Shown in pieces: positions 1 to 8,453 of a stretch of DNA of 43,643 nucleotides. Both the position numbers and the translations under genes were made by a program. Every line of letters starts with the position of its first letter. Position 1 is the first letter of the stretch. Location: positions 1 to 43,643 of IMG/VR virus record IMGVR_UViG_3300010396_000026; one strand, 5' to 3'. The stretch comes from a virus. The notes beneath the pieces were generated by a model. That model searched no databases. It was not told the DNA's origin and was given only the letters and a program-made list of their open reading frames with translations.

Positions 1-123
1 GCAAATGACGCCGAGAGAACGCGCACTCAAGACTGCGGAGGTATATTTCACGCTTAAGGATCGCGATGAAGGGGAATCCCTGATTTCTCTGATCCATAGC
101 GCCATCCTCGCCGACCGTGCCGC
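1..123. repeat. Terminal direct repeat, left copy
   Basis: The first 123 bases are identical to the last 123 bases (43521-43643). A reading frame continues correctly across the join, from the start codon at 43495 into the ORF at the left end. The simplest reading is a circular or circularly permuted genome whose assembly overlaps itself. A true short terminal repeat would look the same. Unit length is about 43,520 bp. Confidence 0.95.
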
Positions 124-655
124 AACCAAAGGATCTAGCATGAAGCCGAACCCAACAAGACAGTGGCCTTCGCAGGTGATTTTTGGACTAGTGCTGATCG
201 GCGTAATTCCGCTGTCTGCTGCGATTTTTGGTTATGCGAGCACGCCGCGCCAACTGCCGCCGCAACCCGAGCCGCGTCCCTATCACCTGATCCTGCAAAC
301 GCTGGACGACCGAATCGACATTTGGGACTCGATGACGGATCAGGAATGTCAGAAGGCCATGAGCATCGCCGAGTTCGCAGCGCCCGTGTCGCCCAAGCCG
401 GAAGCGAAGCCCGAGAAGAAGGCGGAAGCAAAACCGGCGGCGGAGCCGTCGCCAGTGGCGCAATGGGCTCAGATTCCAACAGCGACCGGCGCTGTCGTCC
501 AACCCTATTATCAGCAGTATTATTTGCCCGGAATGCCTGGGGTATACACGGTTGTTACAAACTCGGTCGGGACGATGATTCCCTATCCATATCCCTCATA
601 CTCCGCACCCGAACCCGCCCCGGCCAAATTCAAGATGTCGCGGTGCTTCCGGTGA
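2..655 (+). CDS. Small membrane-anchored protein of unknown function, 3' part (5' part at 43495)
   Basis: This is the rest of the gene whose start is at 43495; joined, it encodes about 226 residues. The N-terminal 50 or so residues are charged and helical. From the internal ATG at 140 the protein reads as a separate unit: a short basic head, one hydrophobic segment (about VIFGLVLIGVIPLSAAIFGY), then a Pro/Ala/Lys-rich linker and a Tyr/Pro-rich tail. The internal ATG has its own ribosome site (AAAGGA, 6 bases upstream), so either one fused protein or two in-frame products may be made. No family was recognised. It is the next-to-last gene of the plus-strand block. Confidence 0.6.
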   Translation, partial: QMTPRERALKTAEVYFTLKDRDEGESLISLIHSAILADRAATKGSSMKPNPTRQWPSQVIFGLVLIGVIPLSAAIFGYASTPRQLPPQPEPRPYHLILQTLDDRIDIWDSMTDQECQKAMSIAEFAAPVSPKPEAKPEKKAEAKPAAEPSPVAQWAQIPTATGAVVQPYYQQYYLPGMPGVYTVVTNSVGTMIPYPYPSYSAPEPAPAKFKMSRCFR

Positions 656-750
656 GCCGCGCCGACGGAGAAGATCGCTGGCTGCTGCTCAAGGCCGCGC
701 TGCTGGTGCTGCTGTGCCTGACGGGCTTTGGGCTGGGGTGGCGGCGCTAG
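652..750 (+). CDS. 32-residue single-span membrane protein (GTG start)
   Basis: The GTG start overlaps the stop of the preceding gene (GTGA), the coupling used throughout this genome. The product has a charged head, one leucine-rich membrane segment (about residues 11-26) and a GWRR end, which predicts the C-terminus on the cytoplasmic side by the positive-inside rule. There is no strong Shine-Dalgarno. Its TAG stop interlocks with the stop of the convergent gene at 747. Function is unknown, and its size makes the call tentative. Confidence 0.45.
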   Translation: MSRADGEDRWLLLKAALLVLLCLTGFGLGWRR

Positions 751-938
751 GCTTGCTCGTTCCGTTTCACCGCATCCAGCAACTCGCCCATCCGATCCTG
801 GCCGCCGCCGCGCAGCGCGCCGCCGTTGATGCGGCCGAACAGCGACAGTACCGAGGTCGCCGCGCCCTGCTGGAGCGTCAGGAGCTTGGTGTAGTCCTTG
901 GTCGTGAGCGGATCGAGTTGAAGCCGCAGCAATTCCAT
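747..938 (-). CDS. Small helical protein of unknown function, last gene of the late operon
   Basis: About 63 residues from the first in-frame ATG: a leucine-rich helical start, a middle rich in small polar residues, and an acidic/basic C-terminus ending in KRNEQA. Coding-like sequence in the same frame continues upstream to about 998 (including GITPEEFHEAA), across the end of the PurD-like gene. The true start may therefore be a non-ATG codon just after that gene's stop. No family was recognised. It ends at the convergent junction with the plus-strand gene at 652-750, sharing CTAG. Confidence 0.55.
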   Translation of the reverse strand: MELLRLQLDPLTTKDYTKLLTLQQGAATSVLSLFGRINGGALRGGGQDRMGELLDAVKRNEQA

Positions 939-991
939 CGAGCGCCGCAGCGACAGACTCGCCGCCTCGTGGAACTCCTCGGGCGTGATCC

Positions 992-2320
992 CTAGTACAG
1001 CAAGCTCGTCGCGTATCCGTGCTTCTGAATCTGCGGCAGTTGGCGGCTCAACCGCTGGCCGATGTCGATGCGCCACGACGGCGAGTTCGGTATCTTGATC
1101 CTTTCCAATGCTGCGTAGGCCGCGCGCCGGGCGCTCCTGACCCCATCGCCAAGGCCCGTTGCCACCAGGACGTAATCCCCCGCCGTCACCAGACACGGCG
1201 CCGTTACCACCCGGCCCGCGGTATCCTGCGGCGCCTCGCCCATCATCACCTCCAGCGGCGAGACTTTCTCCAAGAGCGAGGGCGTCAGCCCGTAGATCGG
1301 AATCCCCGTCACGTCCTTCGCCGTCGCGTGGCTGTAGGGATAATCCGGGATCGACAGTACCACCCCGCAAGCGATCCTGTTCAGCAGCAAGTCTTGCGGC
1401 CTCGCGTCGCGCCCTTCGGATAGGCATGCCAGCCATTCGATCAAATCTCCCTGATGCAGGCATCGCTGGATGTTGAGGGTGGGATAGCCGAACCGCATGG
1501 TAAATTCCAGCGGCCACGGCACGCCTTTCTCGTCGATGATGCAGTTGACATCGACATAGCCGCAATAGCCGGTCTTTTCGAGCGCCGCGGCGAGCGGCTT
1601 CAGCACCTTGTCCGCGAGCTTCGACTTCTTGACGTAGCGCAGGATGGTGCCCTGCTCGCCGGTCGAGACGCCGAGATCGCCCGCATAGAGCTTCTTGAAC
1701 TCCCAGTTCTCGCACCAGCCCTCGCTGAAGCCGCCGGGGCCGAACCAGCCGCCGACCGCCATCTCGCAGCCCTCGACCTTCTCCTGAAGGATGAAGGCGC
1801 CCTTGTGACGCTGGTTCTTTTTCCACCGCTCCAGCATGAACACCAGATCGGCCGGCGACTTGGCGACATAGGACAGCGACTTGTCAGGCTCGTCGCCGCA
1901 GGGCTTAGAAACGAAGGCGCGGCCCTCGCGCTTCACATAGGCGATCGCGGAGTCGTAATCGTTGAACTCGCGATAGGCCGGCACCTCGATGTCATGCTGC
2001 TGGAACACCTTCATGCCGAGGGTGCGGTTCAGCTCCCACTCGGCGGCTTCCTTGGTGGCGCCGACCACAAGCGTCTTGGGGTTGTTGCGGCGGAACGCAT
2101 CGGTCTCGCGCAGATAGTTGGTGTTGCTGGTCAGCACAATGAGATCGGCCCAGCGCGTCCACTCGCGCCAGTCGGCGACGCGCTTCACCATGCCCTCGCC
2201 GACGCGCTTGTTGCGGTCGGTCGGCCGCACATACCAGCGCACGTCATGGCCCGCTTCCTGCGCGCGCCAGACGAAATCCATCTCCGGCCGGTCGTCGTCG
2301 AGAACAAGCAGACGGGTCAC
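992..2320 (-). CDS. PurD-like ATP-grasp ligase (phosphoribosylamine-glycine ligase family)
   Basis: 442 residues from a GTG that overlaps the TGA of the upstream gene. The layout matches PurD (usually about 430 residues). There is an N-terminal nucleotide-binding-like region (TRLLVLDDD), a central ATP-grasp domain, the metal/substrate segment PLEFTMRFGYPT (PurD proteins have EFNxRFGDPE), and a C-terminal GARS_C-like region with VLVATGLGDGVRSARRAAY and the WRIDIG end signature. In PurD the reaction joins glycine to phosphoribosylamine in purine synthesis. Here the RFGDPE acid pair is changed to RFGYPT and the gene lies among virion genes, so a different amine or acid substrate is quite possible. 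Other purine genes are absent. Confidence 0.8.
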   Translation of the reverse strand: MTRLLVLDDDRPEMDFVWRAQEAGHDVRWYVRPTDRNKRVGEGMVKRVADWREWTRWADLIVLTSNTNYLRETDAFRRNNPKTLVVGATKEAAEWELNRTLGMKVFQQHDIEVPAYREFNDYDSAIAYVKREGRAFVSKPCGDEPDKSLSYVAKSPADLVFMLERWKKNQRHKGAFILQEKVEGCEMAVGGWFGPGGFSEGWCENWEFKKLYAGDLGVSTGEQGTILRYVKKSKLADKVLKPLAAALEKTGYCGYVDVNCIIDEKGVPWPLEFTMRFGYPTLNIQRCLHQGDLIEWLACLSEGRDARPQDLLLNRIACGVVLSIPDYPYSHATAKDVTGIPIYGLTPSLLEKVSPLEVMMGEAPQDTAGRVVTAPCLVTAGDYVLVATGLGDGVRSARRAAYAALERIKIPNSPSWRIDIGQRLSRQLPQIQKHGYATSLLY

Positions 2321-5097
2321 TGGCGGACATCCATCTTTTGCTTCAGCTTGACCTTGCGGGAGATACGTTTTTTCTCGTAGCCCGCTGCGCGCTCCGGCTC
2401 GCGGATCGAGTAGGGGGCCTGCCTGATGCCGAAAAACTGCTCCGGCCCGCTGATCTTGCTTTCCTGCATCCCGGTCTGGGGCCGGATCGAGATCGGCGAG
2501 AACTGCTGCATCAGGTAGTTGGCATAATCCTTGATGCCCTGCACCGGCTGGCCCTGCCGCGTATCGGTGATTGCGGCGCTGTTCCATTGCTCGTTGTTCA
2601 TCATGTCGTAAAGCGTGGTCCAGAGCGGGTGCACCTTGTTGATGGCCGTCTGCTCGGGCTGGTTGGCCCACTCGACGGCATCCTTCATATACCCCGGCAT
2701 CGACACGCGCTCATCGCCGCCCTGCGCATCCTTGCCGCCGGTCTTGGGAAAGAAATAATCCTTGAACTCCTGCGGCCCCTTGCCGGTCTTGATGTACTGG
2801 TAGAACGCCCCCATCATCGCCGTCATGATCGGCATCGCGACGACATAGGACGCGCGATCGGTGATCTGCTTCATCCCACCCGGAGATTTCTCGCGGCCCT
2901 TGATGCCGGTCTTGGCGATGTCCATAGCCCCGCCGCCCAGCTCCCGCAGCGTGCCGAGGTTCCAGCCGAGGGAACGCACCGCGATGTGGCCGATGTCCTT
3001 CATCGTGCGGTTCCAGAACAGATTGTCGTAGGCCAACTGGCCGAGCCGGTTGTCCACCGAGTCCCAGATGCGCCCCGCCACCTGTCGCAACTGCTTCTGG
3101 TCCATCTTCGGATTGACGCGCAGCTCGTCGCTCATCAGGTCATAGAAAACGCCGAGCTTCATCTTCGGCACCATGTCCTCCATCAGGGGGGCCATGATGG
3201 TATCCATGACACGCGGCACGAGCTGCGCCGCGGCGCGCACCTGTCCCGGCGCGATCTGCATGCCGCCGACTTTGATGGGCGCGGCGTTGCGGAACATTTC
3301 CCGCAGGTCCTGGTCGATCCTCTGCCGCCCGCTCGACCTCATGGCGGTGCCCCGGAACGCCTGCCAGAACGAGCCGGCCGGGGAGCCGCGATAGAACGAC
3401 TCCATCCGCGCCCGTCCGCCGCCGGCGATCAGCGCGTTGACGATCTTCTCCATCTCGGGGCCGTAGGTGCCTCGGCCCAGGTATTGGTTGAGCACCTTGC
3501 GGCCGGTCAGATAGTTCTCGACCGGCGCCGTCGCCTGCCGTCCGAGAAGATTGCCCAGCCCGCGCGCGATCTCGCCCGGCTCGCCACGGCTGATCTGCTT
3601 GATGCCCTTGGCGACCCGCGAGGTCGCGGCGTCGGCAATGACAAAGAGGGCATGGAAGCCGGAGAGGCCAAGCTGCGCCGAGTTCATCATGTTCCCGGCC
3701 GAGCGGATGGTGTCATAGACCGGCTGGCCCGAGAGGCCCGGCGACAGGGCACGGTTGACGATTGTGGCGGCCGGTTCGGGCGCGTAGTAATGGGCGTTGC
3801 CGGCGCGGGCGATCTTGTCCGCGATCGGTATCCAGCCTGGCGGCGGCCGCTCGTCATGCGGCACCTGCACAGCCAGTCCCTCGTCCACCATCTCGTCGAA
3901 CACGTCCCGCGCGGTGATGAAGCGGTCCATCTGGTGGAGCTGCATCAGCGACATTTCAATGGGGTTGTCGGTGACGGGCTTCAGCCCGGCCTCGATCCCG
4001 GCGCGCACCGTGGCGAAGGTGCGCTCTTTCAGGAACTTCTTGCCGCCCTCCAGCGAGCGGCCCCCATACTGGGCGAAGGTATTGGCCGCCTTGGCCGGGT
4101 CCTGCCACAGATGCGGCAGATAATCCTGCACATAGTTGGGCGCGATCCCGAGCTCATCCATCTTGCGCCAGCGCTCGTCGAACAGGCCCCGGATTTCCTT
4201 CGCCAGGCCGCCGAGCTTGGTCCCCTCGTAGGGGCCGAGTTTCCCGGTCTCGATGGCGTCCATGTAGGCAAGGCGCGCGTCCGGCGACAGCTTGCCGACG
4301 GCGGCGCCGAAGCTGCGGAGATTTTCGGCCGCCTGCTGGAAACCCTGTTCCCGGCGTGCCAGCCCCTCCCGAACCATGCCCGCCGTGGTCGATGCCGCCT
4401 CGCCGCGCTTGGCCGGCGAGAAGATGCGCCGGAAATCGTCCGCCACGCCCGAGGGCGGGATGGTCGTGTCGGCCTGCCGCTTGATGTCCTCGATCTGCTC
4501 CGGCGCCATCTCGGCCGCCATCGGCTTGGCCGACTCGGGCGCGGCCGCCGCAGAAGGCATAGGAGGGGCCTCGGGGGGCTTGCGGGTCTCCGTGGCCGTC
4601 TCGGCCCCCTTGACCGCGCCAGCGGGCTTCCCTGTGGCTCCTGGAGGCATTTCAGGCGGGGGCTTAGGTTCGCCCAGCCCCTCGGCCGCCTTTCCGGGGC
4701 CTTGCGTGCCCATCGCGACGTTGCGCGCCTGATCGAGGGTGTTCTGGTATTCCGGGCTTTTTGGATCGAGATGGCGCGCGGCCCATGCCCGCACCCCGGC
4801 CATCGTGGTCAGTTCCTTGGGATCGGCCCCGAACTCTTTGGCGGTCTGCTCGCGCTGCTCCTTGCCCAGCCCCTTGTACCATTGCCAGATGTCGTCTGCC
4901 GTGCGGGCGATGAGGCCGGGCTTCTGCTGCGGCGCAGCATCGAGCCTGAACCCCGGCGGCGGGGGGGGGGGCGCGGCAGGAGCCGCGGGCGGCTTCGTGG
5001 CGGCGTCGAGATTGAAGCCGGGAGGGGGTGGCGGCGGGGCGTTGCCCGGCTGTTTATCGAGCGTGAATCCCGGCGGCGGCGGCGGCGGTGCATCCAT
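2317..5097 (-). CDS. Large internal virion protein candidate with proline-rich N-terminal repeats
   Basis: 926 residues. The N-terminus carries three repeats of six prolines followed by GF(T/N/R)LD within the first 55 residues. A Pro/Ala/Glu-rich linker follows to about residue 190, then a long mostly helical region to the basic C-terminus (KKRISRKVKLKQK). There is no signal peptide and no clear membrane span. Size, place after the tail genes and architecture fit an internal or ejected virion protein. The helical part resembles large polyvalent-protein-associated regions (LPD38 type), but this is from memory and uncertain. An 11-base G run at 4961-4971 encodes prolines of the third repeat and is a possible slippage site. 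Confidence 0.6.
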   Translation of the reverse strand: MDAPPPPPPGFTLDKQPGNAPPPPPPGFNLDAATKPPAAPAAPPPPPPGFRLDAAPQQKPGLIARTADDIWQWYKGLGKEQREQTAKEFGADPKELTTMAGVRAWAARHLDPKSPEYQNTLDQARNVAMGTQGPGKAAEGLGEPKPPPEMPPGATGKPAGAVKGAETATETRKPPEAPPMPSAAAAPESAKPMAAEMAPEQIEDIKRQADTTIPPSGVADDFRRIFSPAKRGEAASTTAGMVREGLARREQGFQQAAENLRSFGAAVGKLSPDARLAYMDAIETGKLGPYEGTKLGGLAKEIRGLFDERWRKMDELGIAPNYVQDYLPHLWQDPAKAANTFAQYGGRSLEGGKKFLKERTFATVRAGIEAGLKPVTDNPIEMSLMQLHQMDRFITARDVFDEMVDEGLAVQVPHDERPPPGWIPIADKIARAGNAHYYAPEPAATIVNRALSPGLSGQPVYDTIRSAGNMMNSAQLGLSGFHALFVIADAATSRVAKGIKQISRGEPGEIARGLGNLLGRQATAPVENYLTGRKVLNQYLGRGTYGPEMEKIVNALIAGGGRARMESFYRGSPAGSFWQAFRGTAMRSSGRQRIDQDLREMFRNAAPIKVGGMQIAPGQVRAAAQLVPRVMDTIMAPLMEDMVPKMKLGVFYDLMSDELRVNPKMDQKQLRQVAGRIWDSVDNRLGQLAYDNLFWNRTMKDIGHIAVRSLGWNLGTLRELGGGAMDIAKTGIKGREKSPGGMKQITDRASYVVAMPIMTAMMGAFYQYIKTGKGPQEFKDYFFPKTGGKDAQGGDERVSMPGYMKDAVEWANQPEQTAINKVHPLWTTLYDMMNNEQWNSAAITDTRQGQPVQGIKDYANYLMQQFSPISIRPQTGMQESKISGPEQFFGIRQAPYSIREPERAAGYEKKRISRKVKLKQKMDVRQ
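4961..4971. repeat. 11-base G homopolymer inside a coding region
   Basis: A run of 11 G on the plus strand (C on the coding strand) lies in the third polyproline repeat of the 926-residue protein. A one-base change would truncate the protein near its N-terminus. It could be a slippage site or a sequencing problem; the frame is intact in this assembly. Confidence 0.85.
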
Positions 5098-5100
5098 GCG

Positions 5101-6264
5101 TCATTGCGCCGGCGCGGGCTTCCATTGCGTGCCGTCCCAATAGATTTTCTCGCCCTTGTCGTTGGTCGCCGTCGGCGCGCCCGGCGGGATCGCGGCGGCC
5201 GGAGCCGCAGCCGGGGCGGGTCCGGCGGCAGCGCCGGAAGCCGCCGGGGTCGTTCCTGCCGAGACCCCGGAATCGCCCTGCTGCAACTCGGCGGGCGACG
5301 GCAGGCCCGCGGTTTTGCCTTTAGTTGACCAGAACTTCACGATGGCGTCGTTGGCCTTCGCGAGCTTCGCCGTCTGGTCCGGGGTGGCGGTGCCGCCATT
5401 GGCGGCGATCTCGTCCTTGATCGCGGTGCGCTCGGCGAAGAGGGCCTTGTATTGCGCCACGGCCGCCTTGTCCTGCGAGGATGCGCCGCGTCGTGCCGCC
5501 GCGCGGGCGTCGATCCGGTCCTGCACCGTGCTGGTGCGCTGCTGCTGCGCGGCCATACTTTTGTCCTGCCGCTCGCCCGCCGCCCCGATCCGCTTGTCGC
5601 TGATGGTGATGTTGGTGGCGTTGCGCTTGTCGGCGATGATGTTCGCCATCTGCAATTTGAGATCGGCGATGCCCTCGCGGCTTTGGATATTGGCGCTGGC
5701 GATGGCCTCGCGCGTCGCATTGGCGTTGGCCGCCATCGCGAGCCGGGCGTCCAGCATCATCGACTGCATCTGGATGCGGTCCTGCGGCGCCATCACCGGC
5801 TCGGCCTGTTTCAGTGCCATGAACAGGGTCACGTTGTCGATGTTGGGATTGCGCTGCCGGATGCGGTCGGCCAGCTGGTCGATGGTCAGCATGCCCTGCG
5901 GCGGACCCGCCGCGCCTGCCGCGCCGCCGGGGGCCGGAGGGGCAACCCCTTGCGGGGCTCCGGCTGGTCCCGACGGCGGGTTCTGGGGCATGGGGGCGGC
6001 GACCGCGCCCTGTTGCTGCATCGGCGGATTGGCGGGCTGGCTGGCCTGTCCCGGCGCGGGCGGCATCGGCCCCTGCTGCGGCAGTTGCGGCGGACCCGGC
6101 TGCGCGCCGAAGGCAGACCCGGCGGCGGCTTCCGCCTGAATCTGCTTTTTCATCTGGTCGAGCTGGGCCTGCGCCTGCTGGACCTGAAGCCATTTCATCT
6201 GCGCATCGGGCAGCGCGCCGCCGAACGCGGAGCCCACCTGCGCCAGATTGCCGAGGGCCGCCAT
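5101..6264 (-). CDS. Probable internal virion protein, helical and Pro/Ala-rich
   Basis: 387 residues from the ATG two bases after the upstream stop. The N-terminus is Ala/Gln-rich and helical (GNLAQVGSAFGGALPDAQMK), followed by a Pro/Gln/Gly linker (about 55-125). Next comes a long Ala/Gln/Arg-rich helical core that is probably coiled coil (about 130-310). An Ala/Pro/Gly linker leads to a short end with YWDGTQWKPAP. No enzyme motif was seen. Composition and position between two large virion-like genes suggest an internal or ejected protein, as in the T7-type core. Function is inferred from context only. Confidence 0.5.
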   Translation of the reverse strand: MAALGNLAQVGSAFGGALPDAQMKWLQVQQAQAQLDQMKKQIQAEAAAGSAFGAQPGPPQLPQQGPMPPAPGQASQPANPPMQQQGAVAAPMPQNPPSGPAGAPQGVAPPAPGGAAGAAGPPQGMLTIDQLADRIRQRNPNIDNVTLFMALKQAEPVMAPQDRIQMQSMMLDARLAMAANANATREAIASANIQSREGIADLKLQMANIIADKRNATNITISDKRIGAAGERQDKSMAAQQQRTSTVQDRIDARAAARRGASSQDKAAVAQYKALFAERTAIKDEIAANGGTATPDQTAKLAKANDAIVKFWSTKGKTAGLPSPAELQQGDSGVSAGTTPAASGAAAGPAPAAAPAAAIPPGAPTATNDKGEKIYWDGTQWKPAPAQ

Positions 6265-6266
6265 CG

Positions 6267-7313
6267 CTAATAGGCCCCGTAGCCGGTGCCGGACTGGTCG
6301 ATGTAGCCGTAGGTCGAGGCGGGGTTGTAGGACGAGCCGCCATAGGCCACGGCGCTGTTGCCGTAGGGCGAGCCGCCGCCGAACAGGCCATTGAGCGAGT
6401 TCGACAGCGCCGGGTTCGAGAGCGAGGTGGCAAGCTGCGATCCCAGCACCTGGTTCTGGTTGAACTGCTGCTGCTGACCCTGAAGCGCGAGGCCCGAGGC
6501 GGACTGGCCGAGGTTCAGGTAGGACTGCAAATCCTGCAAGGTCTGCTGCGGCAGGCCGAACACGGCGGTCGAGGCGTTGGTCAGCGAATTGAGGCCGCCG
6601 AGGCCGGTCTGCGCCTGTCCGGTCGAGGTCGCATAGGGCGAGCCGAAGCCCGAGACCAGCGTGCCGAGCGCGCCGGTGCCGAGCTGGTTGGCGGTCGCGA
6701 AATCGAGGCCCTGCGACTGGTTGAGCCCGCTCGCCGTCTGCGCGCCGGTCTGCTCGCGGTTGAGGAGATTGTTCTGCCAGTTGATGTTGAAATTGTTGAG
6801 CGCGTTCTGGTCGAGCGAGGCCGCATAAGGCGTACCGCCGAGACCGCTTTGCGCGTTGATGGCGTTGGCCGAGTCGAGCGTGCCCTGCCGCTGCTGGGCA
6901 TAGAGCGCCTGCTGCGGATCGAAGCCGGTCTGGAGCGCCTGATTGATGTAGGGCGAGAAGCCCTGCCCCTGGTTGAACGCGGTCTGCGCGCCGCCCAATT
7001 GCATGTTGGTGACTTGCGGCGTCGCCCCAGCCGCGAGGTTGGCCCCGCCCTGCGCCGGCGCGGCATAGGGATTGTTGGTGAGTTGTCCCGCCTGTTGCTG
7101 ATACTGCGGATAAAGCTGCTGCGGCAGGTTCTGGCCGAACGCCTGCATCTGCGCCACGATGTCGCGATAGTTGGTGGCTTCCTGCTTCTGGTCCGGCAGT
7201 TGCGTCGGCTGTGGCACGGAGCCGCCACCACCGCCGCCGCCGAACAGCGAGCTGGCCGACGAGGCGATGGAACCGATGGCGCCGACCGCGCCCAATGCCG
7301 CCGCGATACCCAT
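6267..7313 (-). CDS. Gln/Asn/Gly-rich probable virion protein
   Basis: 348 residues. It opens with a hydrophobic Ala/Gly stretch (about MGIAAALGAVGAIGSIAS) and a seven-glycine run, then is rich in Gln, Asn, Gly, Ser and Tyr to the end (GTGYGAY). The low-complexity, charge-poor composition is typical of internal virion proteins encoded after the tail genes in podovirus-like genomes. It overlaps the GNAT gene by one base (TGATG). No specific family was recognised. Confidence 0.5.
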   Translation of the reverse strand: MGIAAALGAVGAIGSIASSASSLFGGGGGGGSVPQPTQLPDQKQEATNYRDIVAQMQAFGQNLPQQLYPQYQQQAGQLTNNPYAAPAQGGANLAAGATPQVTNMQLGGAQTAFNQGQGFSPYINQALQTGFDPQQALYAQQRQGTLDSANAINAQSGLGGTPYAASLDQNALNNFNINWQNNLLNREQTGAQTASGLNQSQGLDFATANQLGTGALGTLVSGFGSPYATSTGQAQTGLGGLNSLTNASTAVFGLPQQTLQDLQSYLNLGQSASGLALQGQQQQFNQNQVLGSQLATSLSNPALSNSLNGLFGGGSPYGNSAVAYGGSSYNPASTYGYIDQSGTGYGAY

Positions 7314-7888
7314 CAGCCGACAAACCTCCCGTAGCTGGTCTCGAACGCCTTATACCCCAACCACGTCAAAACCGCACCCAGCGTATCGCCCTGCGGCCCG
7401 TCGGTCAGTTTCAGCCCGAACTCGTGCTCGAGCACCATCAGCGCCTCGACCGCTTCGAGGCTGTCCTGCGGCCCCATCTTCAAGTCCTTGGCCTGGTAGA
7501 CCACGCGCACCGGCTTGGGCGCGCTCCATTCCTGCAATTCGCGGTCGGCGCTGAGGATTAGCCGTAGCCCGGTCAGGCCGCGATGCTCCGGCACGACATA
7601 GATCGCATCGTTCATCGCGTGCGGCGTGGTACGGTAGTGGGGATGGCCGCGGAACGTCATGAACGAGCTGAAGCCGATCAGCTTGCCGCCGAGCCGCGCG
7701 CCCATGCAGCGGAACAGGCCGTTATCCTCCATGCGCTGATACTCGTCCCAATCGAGGTCGAGCGGCATGCGGTCGCGGTCGATGGCGACTTCCTCCCACT
7801 CGCGCCGCACCAGCGCCTCGATGCCGTCATCGAGCAGCCGCCCCAGCGGCTCCCACGCGAAGGTCGGATCAGCCGTCCGCTTCGCCAT
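7313..7888 (-). CDS. GNAT-family N-acetyltransferase
   Basis: 191 residues, close to the usual GNAT length. Visible features are a central strand pair (GARLGGKLIGFSSFM), then the strand and acetyl-CoA loop IYVVPEHRGLTGLRL, which matches the V-x-P-E-x-R-G pattern of motif A. A C-terminal Gly-Tyr-x-x-x-E-T strand region follows. Such enzymes move an acetyl group from acetyl-CoA to an amine. The target is unknown. It sits next to a hydroxylase and within virion genes, so a phage structural protein or host protein is a possible substrate. Confidence 0.75.
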   Translation of the reverse strand: MAKRTADPTFAWEPLGRLLDDGIEALVRREWEEVAIDRDRMPLDLDWDEYQRMEDNGLFRCMGARLGGKLIGFSSFMTFRGHPHYRTTPHAMNDAIYVVPEHRGLTGLRLILSADRELQEWSAPKPVRVVYQAKDLKMGPQDSLEAVEALMVLEHEFGLKLTDGPQGDTLGAVLTWLGYKAFETSYGRFVG

Positions 7889-8453
7889 TGATCCGTCTCA
7901 TCTCGAAAATCAGGTGGATGCGCATCGACGCGCCCCAGTTCGCCGCCGAGTGGACGGCGCGGTTGTTGAACCACCACACCGAGCCGACCGGCATGTGGAC
8001 CTGCTCGTTGCCGGAATAGAGCGTCACGCCGGGGTTGGTGACGAGCGGGATATGGAAGCGCGCGTGCTTGTCGTGATAGGGGCCGTCGTCGCGGTGCCAC
8101 ATGATCGTGCCGCCCGGCTCCAGCACGGTCAGCATGGCCCGCGCGATCGGCGCGCTGTTGTCGAGCGCGGCGCGCAGGAGATTGTGCTGAAGGATTTGCT
8201 TCCGCGCGCGGTCGAGGAGCCGCTTCATCGAGGCCCATTTCTCGATCTCGGGGCAGTCATGCACCGGCAAGTCCTCAAGCCAGTTCTCGACCGTGGGCTT
8301 GTTGTGCGCCCGCAGCAGAATCGAGCGGGCCGGCAGCCGCGTGTCGCCGATCTCGCCCCGCGCCTGCACTCCACGCCAGTGCGCCGGGTCCATCTTCGCG
8401 AGGATCGGCATCACCGGAAACGTATCGACATGTCCCACCCAGATGAAATTCAC
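7869..8453 (-). CDS. Aspartyl/asparaginyl beta-hydroxylase-like 2-oxoglutarate/Fe(II) oxygenase
   Basis: 194 residues from a GTG that overlaps the TGA of the upstream zinc-finger gene. The C-terminal half has the family pattern: the iron-binding H-x-D in WHRDDGPYHD, then RFHIPLV, a Val-Trp-Trp-Phe-Asn-Asn segment, the distal iron ligand in AVHSAAN, and the 2-oxoglutarate-binding Arg in RIHLIFE. The family hydroxylates Asp, Asn or related residues using 2-oxoglutarate and oxygen. The N-terminal 90 residues have no recognised domain. Being inside the late operon suggests action during virion assembly or on a host protein late in infection. An upstream in-frame ATG (8483) is possible, but the GTGA overlap is preferred. 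Confidence 0.8.
   Translation of the reverse strand: MNFIWVGHVDTFPVMPILAKMDPAHWRGVQARGEIGDTRLPARSILLRAHNKPTVENWLEDLPVHDCPEIEKWASMKRLLDRARKQILQHNLLRAALDNSAPIARAMLTVLEPGGTIMWHRDDGPYHDKHARFHIPLVTNPGVTLYSGNEQVHMPVGSVWWFNNRAVHSAANWGASMRIHLIFEMRRINGEADG

Noticed and set aside
2338-5328. 996-codon plus-strand ORF opposite the 926-residue gene
   Set aside because: Mirror frame of a GC-rich gene; composition is Arg/His/Leu-rich with no domains, and it has no ribosome site.
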